Positions 1 through 12,177 of a DNA stretch of 64,000 nucleotides are shown piece by piece (the stretch's first letter is position 1; every line of letters begins with the position of its first letter). The stretch is from NCBI GenBank assembly GCA_030760725.1, contig JASWHV010000012.1:18986368-19050367 (forward strand). Direction: 5' to 3'. A program made the position numbers and the translations under genes. The stretch comes from Neostapfia colusana (Eukaryota > Streptophyta > Magnoliopsida > Poales > Poaceae). The notes beneath the pieces were generated by a model. The model had not been told where the DNA came from and made no database searches. It worked only from the letters and a program-made list of their open reading frames with translations.

Positions 1-54
1 GGAAGGCCGGGGTTTGCCGCCAAAAACAGCGGCATCCTCCGTCTAGCAAATGAG

Positions 55-700
55 GTGACCGTCGATGTCGCCAATGACATTCTCGAGGAACGCGTCGTGG
101 GCATGATCGCTCGAGTGTCACCATCTCTTCTTCCACTCATGGAAGATAGGACCGGCTGCGACTACAGCACTGACACAGAATCCGACGAAGACCCGCCGCC
201 CCCCTCGCAAGCGCGGCGTTGCAAGAACCGGCAATGCCTCTCCAACCGCTCCTCCCATCGATGACCCCCTCTAGCCGGCGCTCACGCAGCGGGAAGCACC
301 GCGTCAATGTCACGATGAGAAGTTGATGAGCGCGCGCGAGCTGGCCGAACGACTCAAGGCGCGCCGCATCGTGGTCAAAACAGAGGATGCACGGTTAAAC
401 GCGGACAGAGCCGCGTTCGAGGCATCACGTGGCCAACATCTTGGCCTTGGTAAAGCGTGAACTCGCGGTCGCCAAGCATGGGCAAACCTCGCCGTCGACG
501 CGCATAGCCCGCATCACTTCAAGCGGCTAAGCCATAACATGGCGGTCGCGGCGGCTATGATCCGCGATCTCCCGAAGCCCGAAGCGCTGGAGGCATGACG
601 TACATACCAAGACCTTTGTTCGCTGTTGGAGAGGGCCGTGGCCCAACGCGCTCAGGTTTTGTCTGCCCACTGTCGGAAGGCGTCCGACAGCAGTCACTCC
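55..700 (+). pseudogene. Degenerate Gag-like remnant of element E
   Basis: A 69-codon frame (55-264) encodes an acidic, proline-rich segment. From about 320 to 690 a second stretch, broken by stops and a frame change, reads as a helical, Arg/Ala/Glu-rich segment (for example SARELAERLKARR) followed by a segment shaped like AAAMIRDLPKPEALEA and LLERAVAQRAQ. That pattern resembles the N-terminal Gag helices I know from Tat-like grass elements (Met-Pro-Glu-Pro motif, then a Leu-Leu-Glu-x-Ala-Ala-x-Gln helix). No zinc knuckle follows. The assignment rests on pattern memory only. Confidence 0.35.
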
Positions 701-3369
701 CATGATTGCACCTAGAGCACTTCTAAGATTCCACGAGTTCACGTGCCGAGCAACATCGCTGGAACCTTCATGTCCAAAACAACTCGCAAATCCCCAGGGC
801 GCAAGCTCGGTGACATCAAGCCAAGGACCGCCGTGGACCCACTTGACATCGCCACCAACCGCGCCTCAAAAAAAGAGGCGATTGGGGTGGTCACCGACCG
901 GGCAACAGCAAAGACCCCCGGCACGATAAAGGACGCAACGCCTCGTCAAAAGGGCAGGGGAGAGAGGAGGACCAGAATCAGCAAACAACCACGTCAAACA
1001 AGGGAGGAATCGGACTTGGTCACGATGGTCAAGCACCGCGAAGGCAAGAGACCAGCTCGGATGTAGACCAACCACTTCAAGAAGCTGCTCGCGAAGCCAT
1101 GCACCAATCACGCCTTCTCGGTCATGCATGCCCTCAAGGACTGCACCCTCCTCAAGCGATTCTTGGGAAAAGAATCGGATCTTTAGAGCAACAGTGGCAA
1201 GCAGCCTACGCCGACAGCCGCTAAGCGAGAAGGAGAGCTTGTCTCTCGCAAAATGACCGGCCACCTCATGACTTTTAGCGGTACCCGGGCCCCGGAAAGC
1301 CACCGATGATGGAAGTCAACGGCTCGAGAGGTCAATGTCACCAAGACGGCCACGTCAAAATACTAGACATTGTATTTTGGTGGGACACTCGCCCTCGATG
1401 AGGCCGAGACCAGGATCGAGCTCAAGGTCCGCAAGGGAGACCAGCCACATTATACTTGTCAACCTTGCTCCAAAGCGACCAACGACAGTCACAAAACACG
1501 AGGCGCCCCTCAACGGCCCCTAGGTAGCCGATGAGCTCGGCACCTGACAACTCCACACGTGAAGGGACTCAGAGCTCGTCATCAACCAAGTGATGAGCAA
1601 GACGAGCTGCCGCACGGCCGCGTATCACTGTGAAGGCTGAAGACGGGGAGAACCCTCCCCTCGGTGATTTCATCGAAGGTATCCGTGAGCCATCCGCTCG
1701 AGCTGAGGACGACAGCCCGAGCTCCCGAGCGTAAGAGGAGCCCCAAACCAAGGAAGACGGGGACCGCGTACACTTCCAAGGACCACTTTTACTTCACCCG
1801 GCAGGCTTGCGCACCGGCGTGAGACCTCCATACCGCTTCCGTAACATGGTCGTTCATTGTCTCGGGTCCTGACCCCCTCGGCCCTTTTAAGAACACACTC
1901 GGGGGTTGCGCGCCCTACCCGCGGCAATTGACAAGCCCGTGAAATGTACGAAACCTGAGTCTGTCGCCTTATTGGGATCCGAACAAGCGACAAGTCTCCG
2001 CCGGAACACCGTCTTTCGTCATACCACTGGACCAACGGGCAGGTCGGACGGGGCAAACAGCATGATTCCACAAAGAGCCCAACAAGTCAGCCAGGTGAGG
2101 GCTTCCCGTGCCGCCCATCGTCCTCTAGATCCTGCGCATCACGACGAAAAAAGGGGACCAGGGCTCCATAGACTAACCAGACGAAGCTCAAAACATTGCC
2201 CTCCTACGGACGATGAAAACACCAACAAGCACCCCGTTGTTACCGTTCATGATGAATCAGACCTCGAGCCGTTCAGGTTGGCAATATGATCCTCCGAAGG
2301 ATCCAGACCAACAAGGAGGAAACACGAGCTGTCCCCTCCCTGCAGGAAGGCTCGTGCGTGGCAAAACATCCTGCGGCACAGTGTGCATCGATTAAGGCGA
2401 GCTGACAGTAACATCTTCCTCCAACGCTTGGAGCACCAAACACCACAGACGTCTTTATTCGTAGCAATCCCGACCTCTGAGCGAAAGGAAGCACGCCGGG
2501 AGACCTAACGATAAGTGCTCATGCCCCACCTTTTTCTTTTTTGAACCTTTACATCCGTACAAAGTAGAGACCCTACTCCCTGGGTTCGAACTCGGGTGCG
2601 TACATCGTAACAGAGATCAGTACCCCCGACCTCGAATGGTCAAAGCCCGGGCGAATCCGCACAGCTCGAGCGTCACATGACGTGCCGACTGGCTCGGTCA
2701 CCATATGCCGCTCGAGGGCTACTACCCTTATGTTACTGCCCTTAAGGCACCTTCAAAAATATCCTAAGTACTTCCTGCATGTTTCGCAACAAACGACTAG
2801 GAACCACGCAAAGTTTTCAAAGTCACGGATCGAGCGAAGCGCAGGAACGAAAGCGACGCATTTTGTCTTTCCAACCATTTGTTCGAGAGACCGCGAGAAG
2901 CCCCCAAAGTTACGGACCAAAAAACATGACACAAAGGAAAAACCTCACATATATAGAAAATTTTCTCTGCTTTTCATCATTAGAAGAGCCTTGAAGGGCT
3001 GGTACATTTTACACGTGGTAGAGGGATAGGCAACCCAACAAAATCTTACAGGAGGATGTTGCCAATAAGAAAATCGATGATCACAGGAAACATCCACAAT
3101 TCAGCGTTCTTGCAAGATCGCCGACCTCTCGTCAGCGTTCTTGCAAGCTCACTTGCCTTCGGCCAGCCTTCCCACTTGCAACCCCTCGACTCTCATCTGG
3201 GCCATGATGACTCGCCGTCCGCGCACCTTCGTAACGCTCAAGCGCCACCGGCCGGTAAGTGGCTAGAGCGTTAGGGACGGGAGCACCCAGCCCGTACGTA
3301 TGTAGAGTCAGCCTTGATGCCAGCTCTTCACAGACTTTGGCAGCGGCACGTCGAAATGCCATGGCTACG

Positions 3370-3389
3370 CCCCCCCCCCCCCCCCCCCC
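3370..3389. repeat. Homopolymer tract of 20 C
   Basis: An uninterrupted run of twenty cytosines inside element E. Such runs are slippage-prone, and their exact length in an assembly is unreliable. Confidence 0.9.
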
Positions 3390-3714
3390 GAGGATAGATG
3401 CAGACGCCGCCAGTAGCCAGGATTAAGGAGACAACAATCAGCAACCGCACCCATAAGTGTCCTAGTCGCAGCTCGAAGAAGAGCCTGATAGTAGGGGGGA
3501 CCACTCTAATTCAACCTCGACCCTTTCCTTTCTTAACTCACGTTGCTGAGGCTTGAAACGGGAGCGAGAAAAAGGCTGGAACCAAAGAAGAAGGCACAGG
3601 GATGAAGACCTGCACCCCAAAAAGCAATTTATATTGTCTGCGCATGACAGCAATAAGTAAAGGTGCCAGGGCCTATGGACGTGTGCGCCCAATAGTAGCA
3701 CCTCCCGTCAGTAG

Positions 3715-5165
3715 AGAGGGCACACGTTCCCCGAGACCTCGGGACACGTCGCTCACTATAACGATGGTCAAAGGAGCTCGCCTTTTCAAAACCCGCGGAG
3801 GAATTCGAAAAACCACGTGCCCTTTCTCCTCCCAAAAGCCACACTACAACGCCCGCTTGCCTGCCACTGACGGGACAACTTTGGGGCCCCCTCCAAATTA
3901 AAGGCCTACATAGGTAGGTACGCACCTATAACCCTCCTTCTAGGTCCAACCGAAGTTCTGAGTTTGAAGGTATACCTAGCGAATAGGTCAAAAATGACCG
4001 CCCGGAACAAACCTGAGCGAGGGACTGACGATCCGAGATGGCCAAACGAATGGCGGACTCGGGAGCCCCAAACGCTCCCGTCATCTCCAATGCTCTGATA
4101 TGCGAGTCTCATCTCGGCAACCCCGTAGTTGCCCCCTGAAGGGCAGCATCGAGCCGCTCGGGCCCCAGAAAGGCCTAGGTTCTGCACGGGTGTGCCAATA
4201 AGGGATCTTATGGAACGCGGACATCTAGTCACAACGAGGTCTAAACATATTCCCCAGTCTTTGTGGAAAGGCAGCGGGGTTCCACTTGGATTAACCCGTT
4301 AGGCAGCTCATCAAGCCCAAGAGTTCGGCCATCAAGCTAAACTCCAGGTCGGCTCAACTCCTTCAAACTGAGAACAGTTTGAGAATGGGGAACGAAGAAA
4401 AATCGCAAAATGAACCGAAACCAACATTGGGGCCCATGGATATTTAGCTGCATCGTGCAGTGACACCTTGTGGCGCGACGCCCGCCTCGATTCCAGTCAA
4501 CAAATCCACCACCTCGAAACCCGTGACGAGAATAAAAAAACCATGCACCTTTTCTCCTTTCTTCAAATGCCTCGGCGCCTTCGCACCTACCACTGACATA
4601 ACGCCTTAGGGCTACCGAAATCAAATGCCTAGATAAGTATGTAGGTTCCTATAACCCACCTTCTGGGTTCAACCAAAGCTCTGTGTTCGAAGGTATACCT
4701 AGTGAATAGGTCGAAATGACCGCCCAAGATGAACTCGAGCGAGGGAGAGACGACTCGAGATGACCAAACGAACTACAGACTCAGGAGGTCCGAACGCTCC
4801 CAACATATCCAATGCTCTGATATCCGATTCTCATCTTGGCGACCCCGCAGTTGCCCCCCGAAAGGTCAGCATTGAACCGCCCAGGCCCCCGAAAGGCCTA
4901 GGTTCTCGCGGGTGTCCCAAGAAAGAATCTTATGGAATGCGGGCATCGAGTCACGATCAGGTCTAAGCCTGATTCCTCGGTCCTTGCAGAAAGGCAGCGG
5001 GGTTCTACTAGAATTAACCTGCTAGGCAGCTCACAGAGCCCGGGGATTTGGCCAGTGACATAAATTCCCGGTTGGCTCAACCCCTCCAAGCCGTGAACGA
5101 CCTGCGGACAGGGAGCGAAATGAATTGACAAAGTTGACCCCAACCTACGATAGAAGGGCTCGGGG
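3715..5165 (+). repeat. Two-copy tandem repeat (period about 722 bp) in element E
   Basis: Segment 3904-4437 aligns by eye with 4628-5165. Shared anchors are GGTATACCTAG at about 3969 and 4692, GGCAGCGGGGTTC at about 4270 and 4993, and CTTATGGAA near 4206 and 4928. Similarity extends upstream (3780-3900 with 4500-4625), so the whole array is about two diverged units. Its position just before the PPT and 3' LTR is typical of Tat-type elements, whose 3' untranslated regions often carry tandem arrays. Confidence 0.7.
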
Positions 5166-5355
5166 GCTATTGAGCGACTCAAAACCATGAAAGGCTCGGC
5201 GCCCAAAGCTTTAGGTCGAGATGAATCCTTGGATCGAGAGATATCGATGTTCTAACTCCTTTTTATGTATATCTAGCCTACCGAAGGACTCCACCGAGCA
5301 TGTGATGTGCCCCCGTCCGGTTCAAAAGAAACTCGGTCGAGGGCCCAGGGGCTAC

Positions 5356-6185
5356 TGATGGGTAGTGTACCCCGGATACCACGGGCCCTAGCCAAGTCGG
5401 ACGAGGAATGCCCACAATGGGTACCAATTCATGGCCTGGGCCCATGGCAGCATGATGATGAATCCCGACATCGAGGTCGGGGTCCGGACGGCCAACCCCC
5501 GCCTATAAGGGTCAGGGAGATGCAGCCGAGTCCCAAAAGACAGAAGGCAATTTCCGACCTCCAACATCAATCATCGAGGTCTGACGAAGAGATAGCCCGG
5601 GCTAGGGCCCGGACCAGAGACAAGCAGAGGTCTACAATGCTAATGTGAAAGATCGGCAGAAGGACATCAAGGCAGTGTGGGGAGCCACGTGCGACAAGAC
5701 AAGCAGGGCGCATTCCATCATCATCTTCCATCTTGTCCCGCATGACGCTGGTGTACGGGGACAAGAGGCGGAAAGTAGACGAAGACACCAGACGGGAATG
5801 GAGCAGGTGTACTCATCACTCATGCATCACTTTAGGCCGTCATAGGCGCTGGCACGTCATGTAAACCCCCACCACATTTGTGGGGAGTTGGTGGGTAGGA
5901 ATGAGCACCCGACCTATAAAAAAGGAGGGTCGGGATCTCCTCAAGAAGGAGACTACACACCCACGCATTTGACATTGAGGCTCCTCCTCATCCTTACGCA
6001 CGAGAGAGCCATGCTTGTAATCTTGATTCTCTGAACCACCCGAGCTAATACAAGACCGACGAACCCCCCGGACTAGACGTAGGACACGTTGTCAAAACCA
6101 GTATAAACCACTGTCTTTGTTAGCTAGCCATCCAGACATAAAACGTGAGGCATTCGATTACTAGTAGGTAAAAGAAACACCGACA
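5356..6185 (+). repeat. 3' LTR of element E (830 bp)
   Basis: It begins TGATGGGTAGTG directly after a purine-rich tract (about 5338-5355) and ends CCGACA at 6185. It contains a clear TATA box at 5914. Downstream of 6185 the sequence switches to the CACTA-1 remnant, supporting this boundary. The right TSD would be CCTAT (6186-6190); its partner is outside the window. Confidence 0.65.
5914..5923 (+). promoter_or_regulatory. TATA box in the LTR of element E
   Basis: CTATAAAAAA sits about 560 bp into the LTR, in a position suited to a U3/R promoter. A transcript would start about 30 bp downstream, near the GGGATCTCCTCAAG segment. Confidence 0.5.
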
Positions 6186-6319
6186 CCTATGTTCCAACAG
6201 GAAGAGGTTATGGAGGCACCGGTAGCGGTGGAGAAGTTGGTGGTTGTGGGGGCGACGGTAGCGGTGGCATGGCGGCGGGTAGTCCAAGCTGAGAAAAATA
6301 TCCCTAAAATCATCTTGAA
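6186..6319 (-). pseudogene. CACTA-1 fragment: 3' end of the Transposase_24-like gene
   Basis: This short block lies between the LTR of E and the left TSD of A. Read on the minus strand across the A insertion (joining 20821 to 6319 with one TSD copy), the frame coming from the CACTA-1 gene at 20821-22803 continues into it. One frame then gives a proline-rich segment (PPLPSPPQPPTSPPLP). Proline-rich C-termini are common in this plant transposase family. The assignment depends on the join and on position, because the block is too short to recognise alone. Confidence 0.45.
6315..6319. repeat. Left target-site duplication of A (TTGAA)
   Basis: Five bases directly before the TGTAAAAG start of A, repeated exactly at 20816-20820 after the closing CA. 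Confidence 0.9.
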
Positions 6320-9300
6320 TGTAAAAGTCCCAAAAACTTGTAAATGGAAAACTTTAGTGAGGAATAAAGTTGAGATTAAATCCAAGAAAACGGGACTTGC
6401 AAAAAAACTTTTCTAAACATTTGAAGATGGTCATGAGCAAGCACATGCATTCAAGTCCCCTTTGAATTCAAATATTTATTTGAATGTAAAGGTGGTCATT
6501 TGAAATGGAGGATGCAAACTGTGGTTGGAAACCATCTCTTTGCAGCCACCAAATTAAAAGTTTGAATCCATATTTGAATTCTTCAGGTCCAAATTATGAG
6601 GAGGGCAAATTTTGAGAAAATTTGGAGGTGCTTTGATATGTATATCAAAGAGACTTGTGAATTTTCATTAAAAATTTGAATTCAAATTTGGAACTGAGGT
6701 CAAACTTGTCAATTTGCCAAATGGTGTTCAAATTGGGATTTCATTAAGACTGAAAGTTGTAAAGCACCAAATTGAGATATTTGGGGGAGGGGAGCAGTGG
6801 GACCCACTTGTCAATGGAGGGGGAGACTTACACACCAAGTCTTGTTGCCCTGCTCTCTGTACCACTCGTAGCCGCTGAACAGCCGAGAGCGCCACCGAAG
6901 CAGCGGTCGCCGCCAGCTCCCGAGAAGCCAGAGGCTCGTTTCTTTGCCCTTATCGGCTCCAACCAGGCGCACACTGCTTCAACAACCACCTCACCATGTC
7001 TGCCGTTGTTATCACGCGCCTTCCTCGCTGAGTTTGTGCCGCACGGAAGAAAACTCTCATTCCACCGGTTCCCGGCCAGCCTGGCGAGTTGCACGCCGAG
7101 TTGAGCCTCTCCACAGCATCGCCGGACCTCCCTCAGCGTGCCTGAAGCGAGAACCAGGCGCTAGCCCCGCGGAAACTCCGGCGTCGAGCTCATCTTCCTC
7201 CACAGCACCAAGGAAAGTCGCTGCGACAAGATCACGTCGCCCCGCCGCCACAGAGCTTCTCCCACCAAGCTGCAAAAGCAAAAAAAGGTCCATCTAGAAA
7301 CCCTCTATCATAACCCCAACTCCGGCAGCATGCCATGGCGTGTCTTGCCGGAATTTCCCTGTTTTTCCGTCGGTGTGCGATGGACACCGAAGTAGCATCG
7401 ATCGAAAATTCGCGCTGCACGATCAACCAAACGACACACAACATGGAATACACCTTCTATACCTCCGTGCGAGTTCATAGGATCAAGAACCACCGAGAAC
7501 CGTCGAGCAAAGCCGCTGTTCATCGAGTTTTTCGATTGGCGCCGGATTTTTGACCTAGCCCGATGGTGAGGTCATATTTCTGGCGAGTTTCAGCGATATC
7601 GGCGGTTGGATCCGTGTTCTCCTCGGTGCAGTGGTGCTGTACATGCAAACGGCGACGTGTTTAGTGCAGCATAGCGCCCTAGCGACGTCGCCGGAGATGC
7701 TGCAGCCACTGTCGCCGTCGCACCTAGGGTTCTGGCCATCTTCGATCCGAGATAAGACCGGCAATGTGTTCCTCGCACGAGAATACGTAGTGGCGGAGAG
7801 AATAAGCGAGTTCCGAGCACGGGAACCCCCTCCTGGCGAGAGCTCCGGCGAGCTCGGTGGCGCGGGAGCGCGGGTGGCGGGAGGTAGACGAAGCCGGGGC
7901 TGGCCCACGTGTCAGCGTCGGTAGCGGGAATGGGATCTTCTGTTGCACCAGATCAGTTTGGGACTGTGCAGGGAGAACTCTATAGCCTCGTGTGCCGGCA
8001 CATCAGAAGGCGCCACGTCACCCCCTGACCCGCTGTAAGACTTTTAAAATTTTCCCCAGTTTATTTTAAATACCAGATTTGATTCAAACTTTGGGAAGAC
8101 ATAACTTGTGCTAGGAAGCTCCAAATTTAGTGATTCAAATTGGGTTGGATTCAGATTGAAAAACTATATCCAAATATGCAACCCAATTGGTATGAAAATC
8201 ATTATTTATTTCTGCAAAATTCTTTAAAGCTTTTCAGCAAAAGAATTTTAGAGGGAGTTTGGTTCATCAAAAAATCCTCAAATTTTACCAGAAAATTCTT
8301 TAGGATGTTAGGGAACTCCTGTACAATTTTCAGCTCATTTGGAGTTGATTTAGTTAGGATAATTCTGATTGCATGTTTCTGGGTTCAAATGAATACAGAA
8401 ACAATTCCAGAAAATTTCCAAAACTTGGAAATTCAGTTCTTGGAAATCCTTAGCTCCAAAAACCCTAGAAAACATCTTGCATCCTCCGTGAGCTATGTTT
8501 GAAATTGTGGTTCACTTGAATTTGCAGGAAAGTGCAAGTTTATTCAGAATTAATTTCCTTTTTGCCTAAATGCTTAGGGAATTGTTCTGAGTGATCTACT
8601 CATTCAAAAATTCCAAATTTTGGTCCAGATGACTTTGTTGTGACAAGGAACTCACAATAAAATTTTCAGCTCCATTGGAGCTTTGGATCATCACTGTCCT
8701 GTTCAACTTCATTAAGTGATCAACACACAAGTGATGAAACACACTTATCACTTGATCATAGTGCTTAAACCCAAACCACTAGCACCAGTGTCATTTTAAA
8801 TTCTTAAACAGAGTTCCAGTTTTAAACTTGTCTTTAGAACTTGTTAGCAAAAGTTTTACAATTAAACCTATATGCATGTTCATAACGTGTAGTGATTAAA
8901 CGTGGAAGAGTGGAGGAGAAGTGAAGTTTGGATCAAGGAGCAACAAGGGCAGTGATTAAGCTTCAAGTCATCAGCAACTAACTTCATAATTATCTGACTT
9001 TAGTCACCTGCAAAACCAAGGCAAGCTCCGGTTTGCATTTAAGTTATTTATAAAGTTTTTACTTTGTTCACAATTATGGTTTAGAGTTTGTATGTGCATT
9101 AGGTCAAGGGTGCTTTACACTCAAAATGCATGACCAAATGAACCCTGGAGTTAAGGGTATAAAAGGGTCACCGCTGTTGAATAATGCCATGCTAAATAGC
9201 TTAGGACATCCGGTAGAAGTCGAGTAGTTGGAATCTACTCGCGAGTTATAGTTGGGATCACACGGGCATGATTTAGAAGAGGCAAACTAAAGTTTATTTT

Positions 9301-10431
9301 TCTAAAGATGAGACCGGGCAGGAGGGTTAGGCAGCGATAAGACGTGGTCTTGGTCGAGTAGCTCTGCCTGTGTCGGTTAAGGACTGAAGCGTGTGCAGCC
9401 CCGCTGAGCAAGTATTGAGTTGTGTACCGGATGCTTACTGCTATATGGGAACCAGGAAACCGATGTACCAGGTTCACTGGATTTTAGAGGCATACCACAT
9501 CATCTCGTTAGACCTATGAGCCCGAGACAGCGCGACCGGTTCTACAGTTGAGTATCCTGCGAAAGGTTGCCACATACGACGTAATGAAGGACGCCAGATT
9601 TGGGTCATCAGAGGCGGGCGTATGTGTCGAGTTATCGGGGTAGTGTTTGATTCGAGTCACCGTCCCTCGCGGTTATGAGTACCGCTTGCTCACTGTGTTG
9701 TGACATAGTAAGCAAATTGTGTGAGAACAGTTTGCAAAGTTTTAATTGCTACTATGATTACCGTAAATTGCATGAAAACCCTGTTTGAAGTAGAGATAAA
9801 GCAAACTAAAGTTAATTTCCACCTTGGGACAAGTAACATTGGAATGAAGCGTTTCTTGTTTGATTGTGAAGTTCCAATGTTGCTGGGCGCAAGATCATTA
9901 CTATTATGGCTAAAATCTGAAAGTTAAGGATGAACTCGTAGGCGAGACTTTTTGCAACTTATATGTTTAGGTCTTAAGTTACTTTCATGTAGAGTTGCAT
10001 GTCTTAGGAGAGACGGTTAAGTCTTGCTGAGCCTTTGTGCTCACTCTTGCTATATGAGTGGTTTTGCAAGTTAATATCGATGCATATAAAGAAGGTTGTC
10101 TGGTGAGACTCAGAGGCTTCCGAGTCATGTTACACATGGAGGACCTAGCCGCTGCGATGTCTTCGTGTTGCTAGCGAGAGGAGTCCGCGGGCTGGACCTC
10201 TTCTCGGTTGCTCACTAGTTATTCAACGTGAGCTGTTTATATACTTCCTCTGTAGCTATTTTATGTAATGTATTTACAAAGAACATTTGTAAGCTTCCTC
10301 TTTTGATTTATGTAATACAGTGTTCCTTATATGTGTGCTATTGGGTGCCGCATAACAAGGCACCACCCAATGTGATTTCCAGGTGAGGTGTCCCATCCCC
10401 GCGACTGAACGGGTGACTCGGGGTCCTGTCA
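6320..10431 (+). repeat. 5' LTR of element A (4112 bp)
   Basis: Runs from TGTAAAAGTCCC to GGGGTCCTGTCA. It contains an AT-rich first 500 bp, a GC-rich island (about 6800-8030) and an AT-rich remainder. Frames inside it, such as those at 6772 and 7631, are fragmented, differ between the two LTR copies and show no known domain, so I do not call genes. Blocks near 8100-8500 (GCTAGGAAGCTCCAAATTTA and following) also occur in the LTRs of B. Confidence 0.93.
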
Positions 10432-10434
10432 GCG

Positions 10435-10446
10435 TGGTATCAGAGC
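10435..10446 (+). promoter_or_regulatory. Primer-binding site of A (initiator tRNA-Met)
   Basis: TGGTATCAGAGC, three bases after the LTR end, is complementary to the 3' end of plant initiator methionine tRNA and is the standard minus-strand primer site of these elements. Confidence 0.95.
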
Positions 10447-10626
10447 CACATTGGTAATAGCACACGGAATAAGGATCGTATTACGACAAAAAACTTAGGA
10501 TACGGTGAGGAAAAACGGTATTAAGCCCACATAAGGACTATAGTAGTATAGTTACTTAAATTGGCATGACTAGCATACTTGTTATAATTCTGAATTTTGA
10601 TTATGTAACGACGGACCTACGCTCAG

Positions 10627-12176
10627 GTAAGTATGGTAAGGAACGTCACTGAAAGCGGTTCAATTTCGGTTAGCTCTCCTGACAAGGAAAGTGGTTCAGG
10701 AATAGGTCTCACAGCTTGGTGTGAGACGTCAATATGAAACTCTTGGACTCTTCATGTTCCTAAGTTCATATGAAACGCTAATTCCTAGCGTGCATTAGGC
10801 AAGTGAGTGGAGACCCCATCGTGTGGTCAGTAACGCGATAGTGTGTTCTTCTAGAAATAGCCTAGAAGGACATACGCAGCACTTGCCATCGGCGTGCCAT
10901 GCAGGGCAGTAGGTGGTATCTGTTGGTGTGATAAAATTCCCAACCGTGACGACCCGTTCGCGCTCTACTTGGGTTCTGTGTCATGTGGTGTAAAAACACG
11001 ATCACGTACCTTGAGACGTGTCTTAACTCAAGGACGACCCATATGGGAATGATACGGGGCGTATGTTTTTATTATGATATGGAACTACCTGAAATGAAAA
11101 CAAACCTTGAGTGCACCACTATTGAGTGTTCTTCTGCAGCTACTAACCATGTACGTATCCCACGTAGTGCACGTGTGCGAGAGACCGACTTAGTGCCACT
11201 GATAATACATATATGCCGGTATAATCCGGTTAGGATTTTCTTTTGGTGAGGTAACGTAGTACCAACATGCTTCTTACGGTGCATCGACACCGTACTACAC
11301 TTAATAACCTCTTCCCTATGAAGAAATTATTCATGAACTAACTTTCAACTAAAAATGGAAGTTTGAAACAAATATTAGTTACTGAACTCTTATTTTGAGC
11401 TAAGATTCAAATGAGAGAAAGACTAGGCTTCAAAGATTTCAAAAACAGAGTGCTCTGTTTCTGGCAGGAATTTTTGCTGGACTTTAACAGGGCATAACTC
11501 TGAGTAGATTTAACCAATTAAGGTGTATGATACAGTTCTGGAAAGATTTTCAAGTGATCTACAACTTCTTTGTAGACCTACAGAGCAATATCACAGGTTA
11601 AGTTGGTGAAAAGTCCAGTTGAAGGCAAACTGTTCAGAACCAGGACAGCAGCAAAAACCTCTCTGGACCATTCTGTTTTTAAGCCATAACTTCCTGTAGA
11701 AAAATCCTTAAGTAACGTATGATACACCGTTGGAAAGGTTATGAAATGTGCAACATTGTTGTAGTTCAAAGTTTGCTCAGATTCTTATTGTATTTGCATA
11801 TACAACTGTGATAAAAGTAGCCACATACAAAGGAGGTGCTGGCAAATTTTATCCACGAATTCTGTCAACTTTGAGCAATCATAAATTTGATACAGAGATT
11901 ATATAGAGGCCTATGAGTACTCGTTGGAAAGATACTGAAGTTTACTAGAACTTTGGTATTGAACTCAAGTTAAGAATCTGCAGTTAACTTGAGTAAATTT
12001 TGGAGTTTGTGTGAACTGGTCAGGATAGTCCAACTGATTAGTTTAGCGTACTTAAGATTTGTTTAAACATGAATGTGGTTATGCTTTCATAAAGTTCATG
12101 ACATGTTCATGTTTTACTTATCTTTACTCACTACTGAGATATAATTTTGATTAACTCAAAATTTTGTTTCGTGCAG
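10627..12176 (+). other. Candidate leader intron of A
   Basis: The donor CTCAG|GTAAGTATGG at 10627 is a near-perfect plant 5' splice site. The acceptor TTTTGTTTCGTGCAG ends at 12176, one base before the gag ATG at 12178. Element B has matching sites in the same places. Removing this 1550-bp segment would place gag close to the cap-proximal exon; the interior has many ATGs and no conserved frame. Splicing itself is inferred, with no transcript evidence here. Confidence 0.5.
10663..10840 (+). other. Conserved hairpin cluster in the leader of A
   Basis: Inverted repeats in order include TCCTGA/TCAGGA (10677-10682 with 10696-10701), GTCTCAC/GTGAGAC (10706-10712 with 10721-10727), ACGCT/AGCGT (10775-10791) and CGTGT/ACGCG (10820-10837). 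The same stems exist in B at 27661-27857 with one compensatory pair. The cluster lies downstream of the candidate splice donor, so only unspliced RNA would carry it, as with retroviral packaging signals. That function is inference. Confidence 0.5.
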
Positions 12177-12177
12177 T

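Larger units (their letters stand above)
1..6185 (+). mobile_element. Element E: 3' portion of an old gypsy-type LTR retrotransposon
   Basis: The left end lies outside the window. What is seen is a degenerate gag-like stretch (about 55-700), a long non-coding GC-rich interior, a two-copy 722-bp tandem repeat (3715-5165), a purine-rich tract ending at 5355 and a terminal TG...CA LTR (5356-6185). No reverse transcriptase, RNase H or integrase motif can be read in any frame in the 5.3 kb before the LTR, so this is either a non-autonomous family or a pol-deleted copy. The gag remnant and the tandem repeats in the 3' untranslated part fit the Tat lineage, but lineage assignment is an inference. 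From 600 to 3700 I find no recognisable domain, only short frames. Confidence 0.65.

Noticed and set aside
866..1303. 145-codon minus-strand frame in E
   Set aside because: Antisense to the element in GC-rich decayed sequence, with no recognisable motif.
3370..3389. C20 tract as a possible functional G-quadruplex
   Set aside because: A lone homopolymer in a dead element, length uncertain, no supporting context.
10435..10447. tRNA-like TGGTATCAGAGCC motifs (also 27452, 51710, 61156)
   Set aside because: These are primer-binding sites complementary to a tRNA end, not tRNA genes; no cloverleaf surrounds them.
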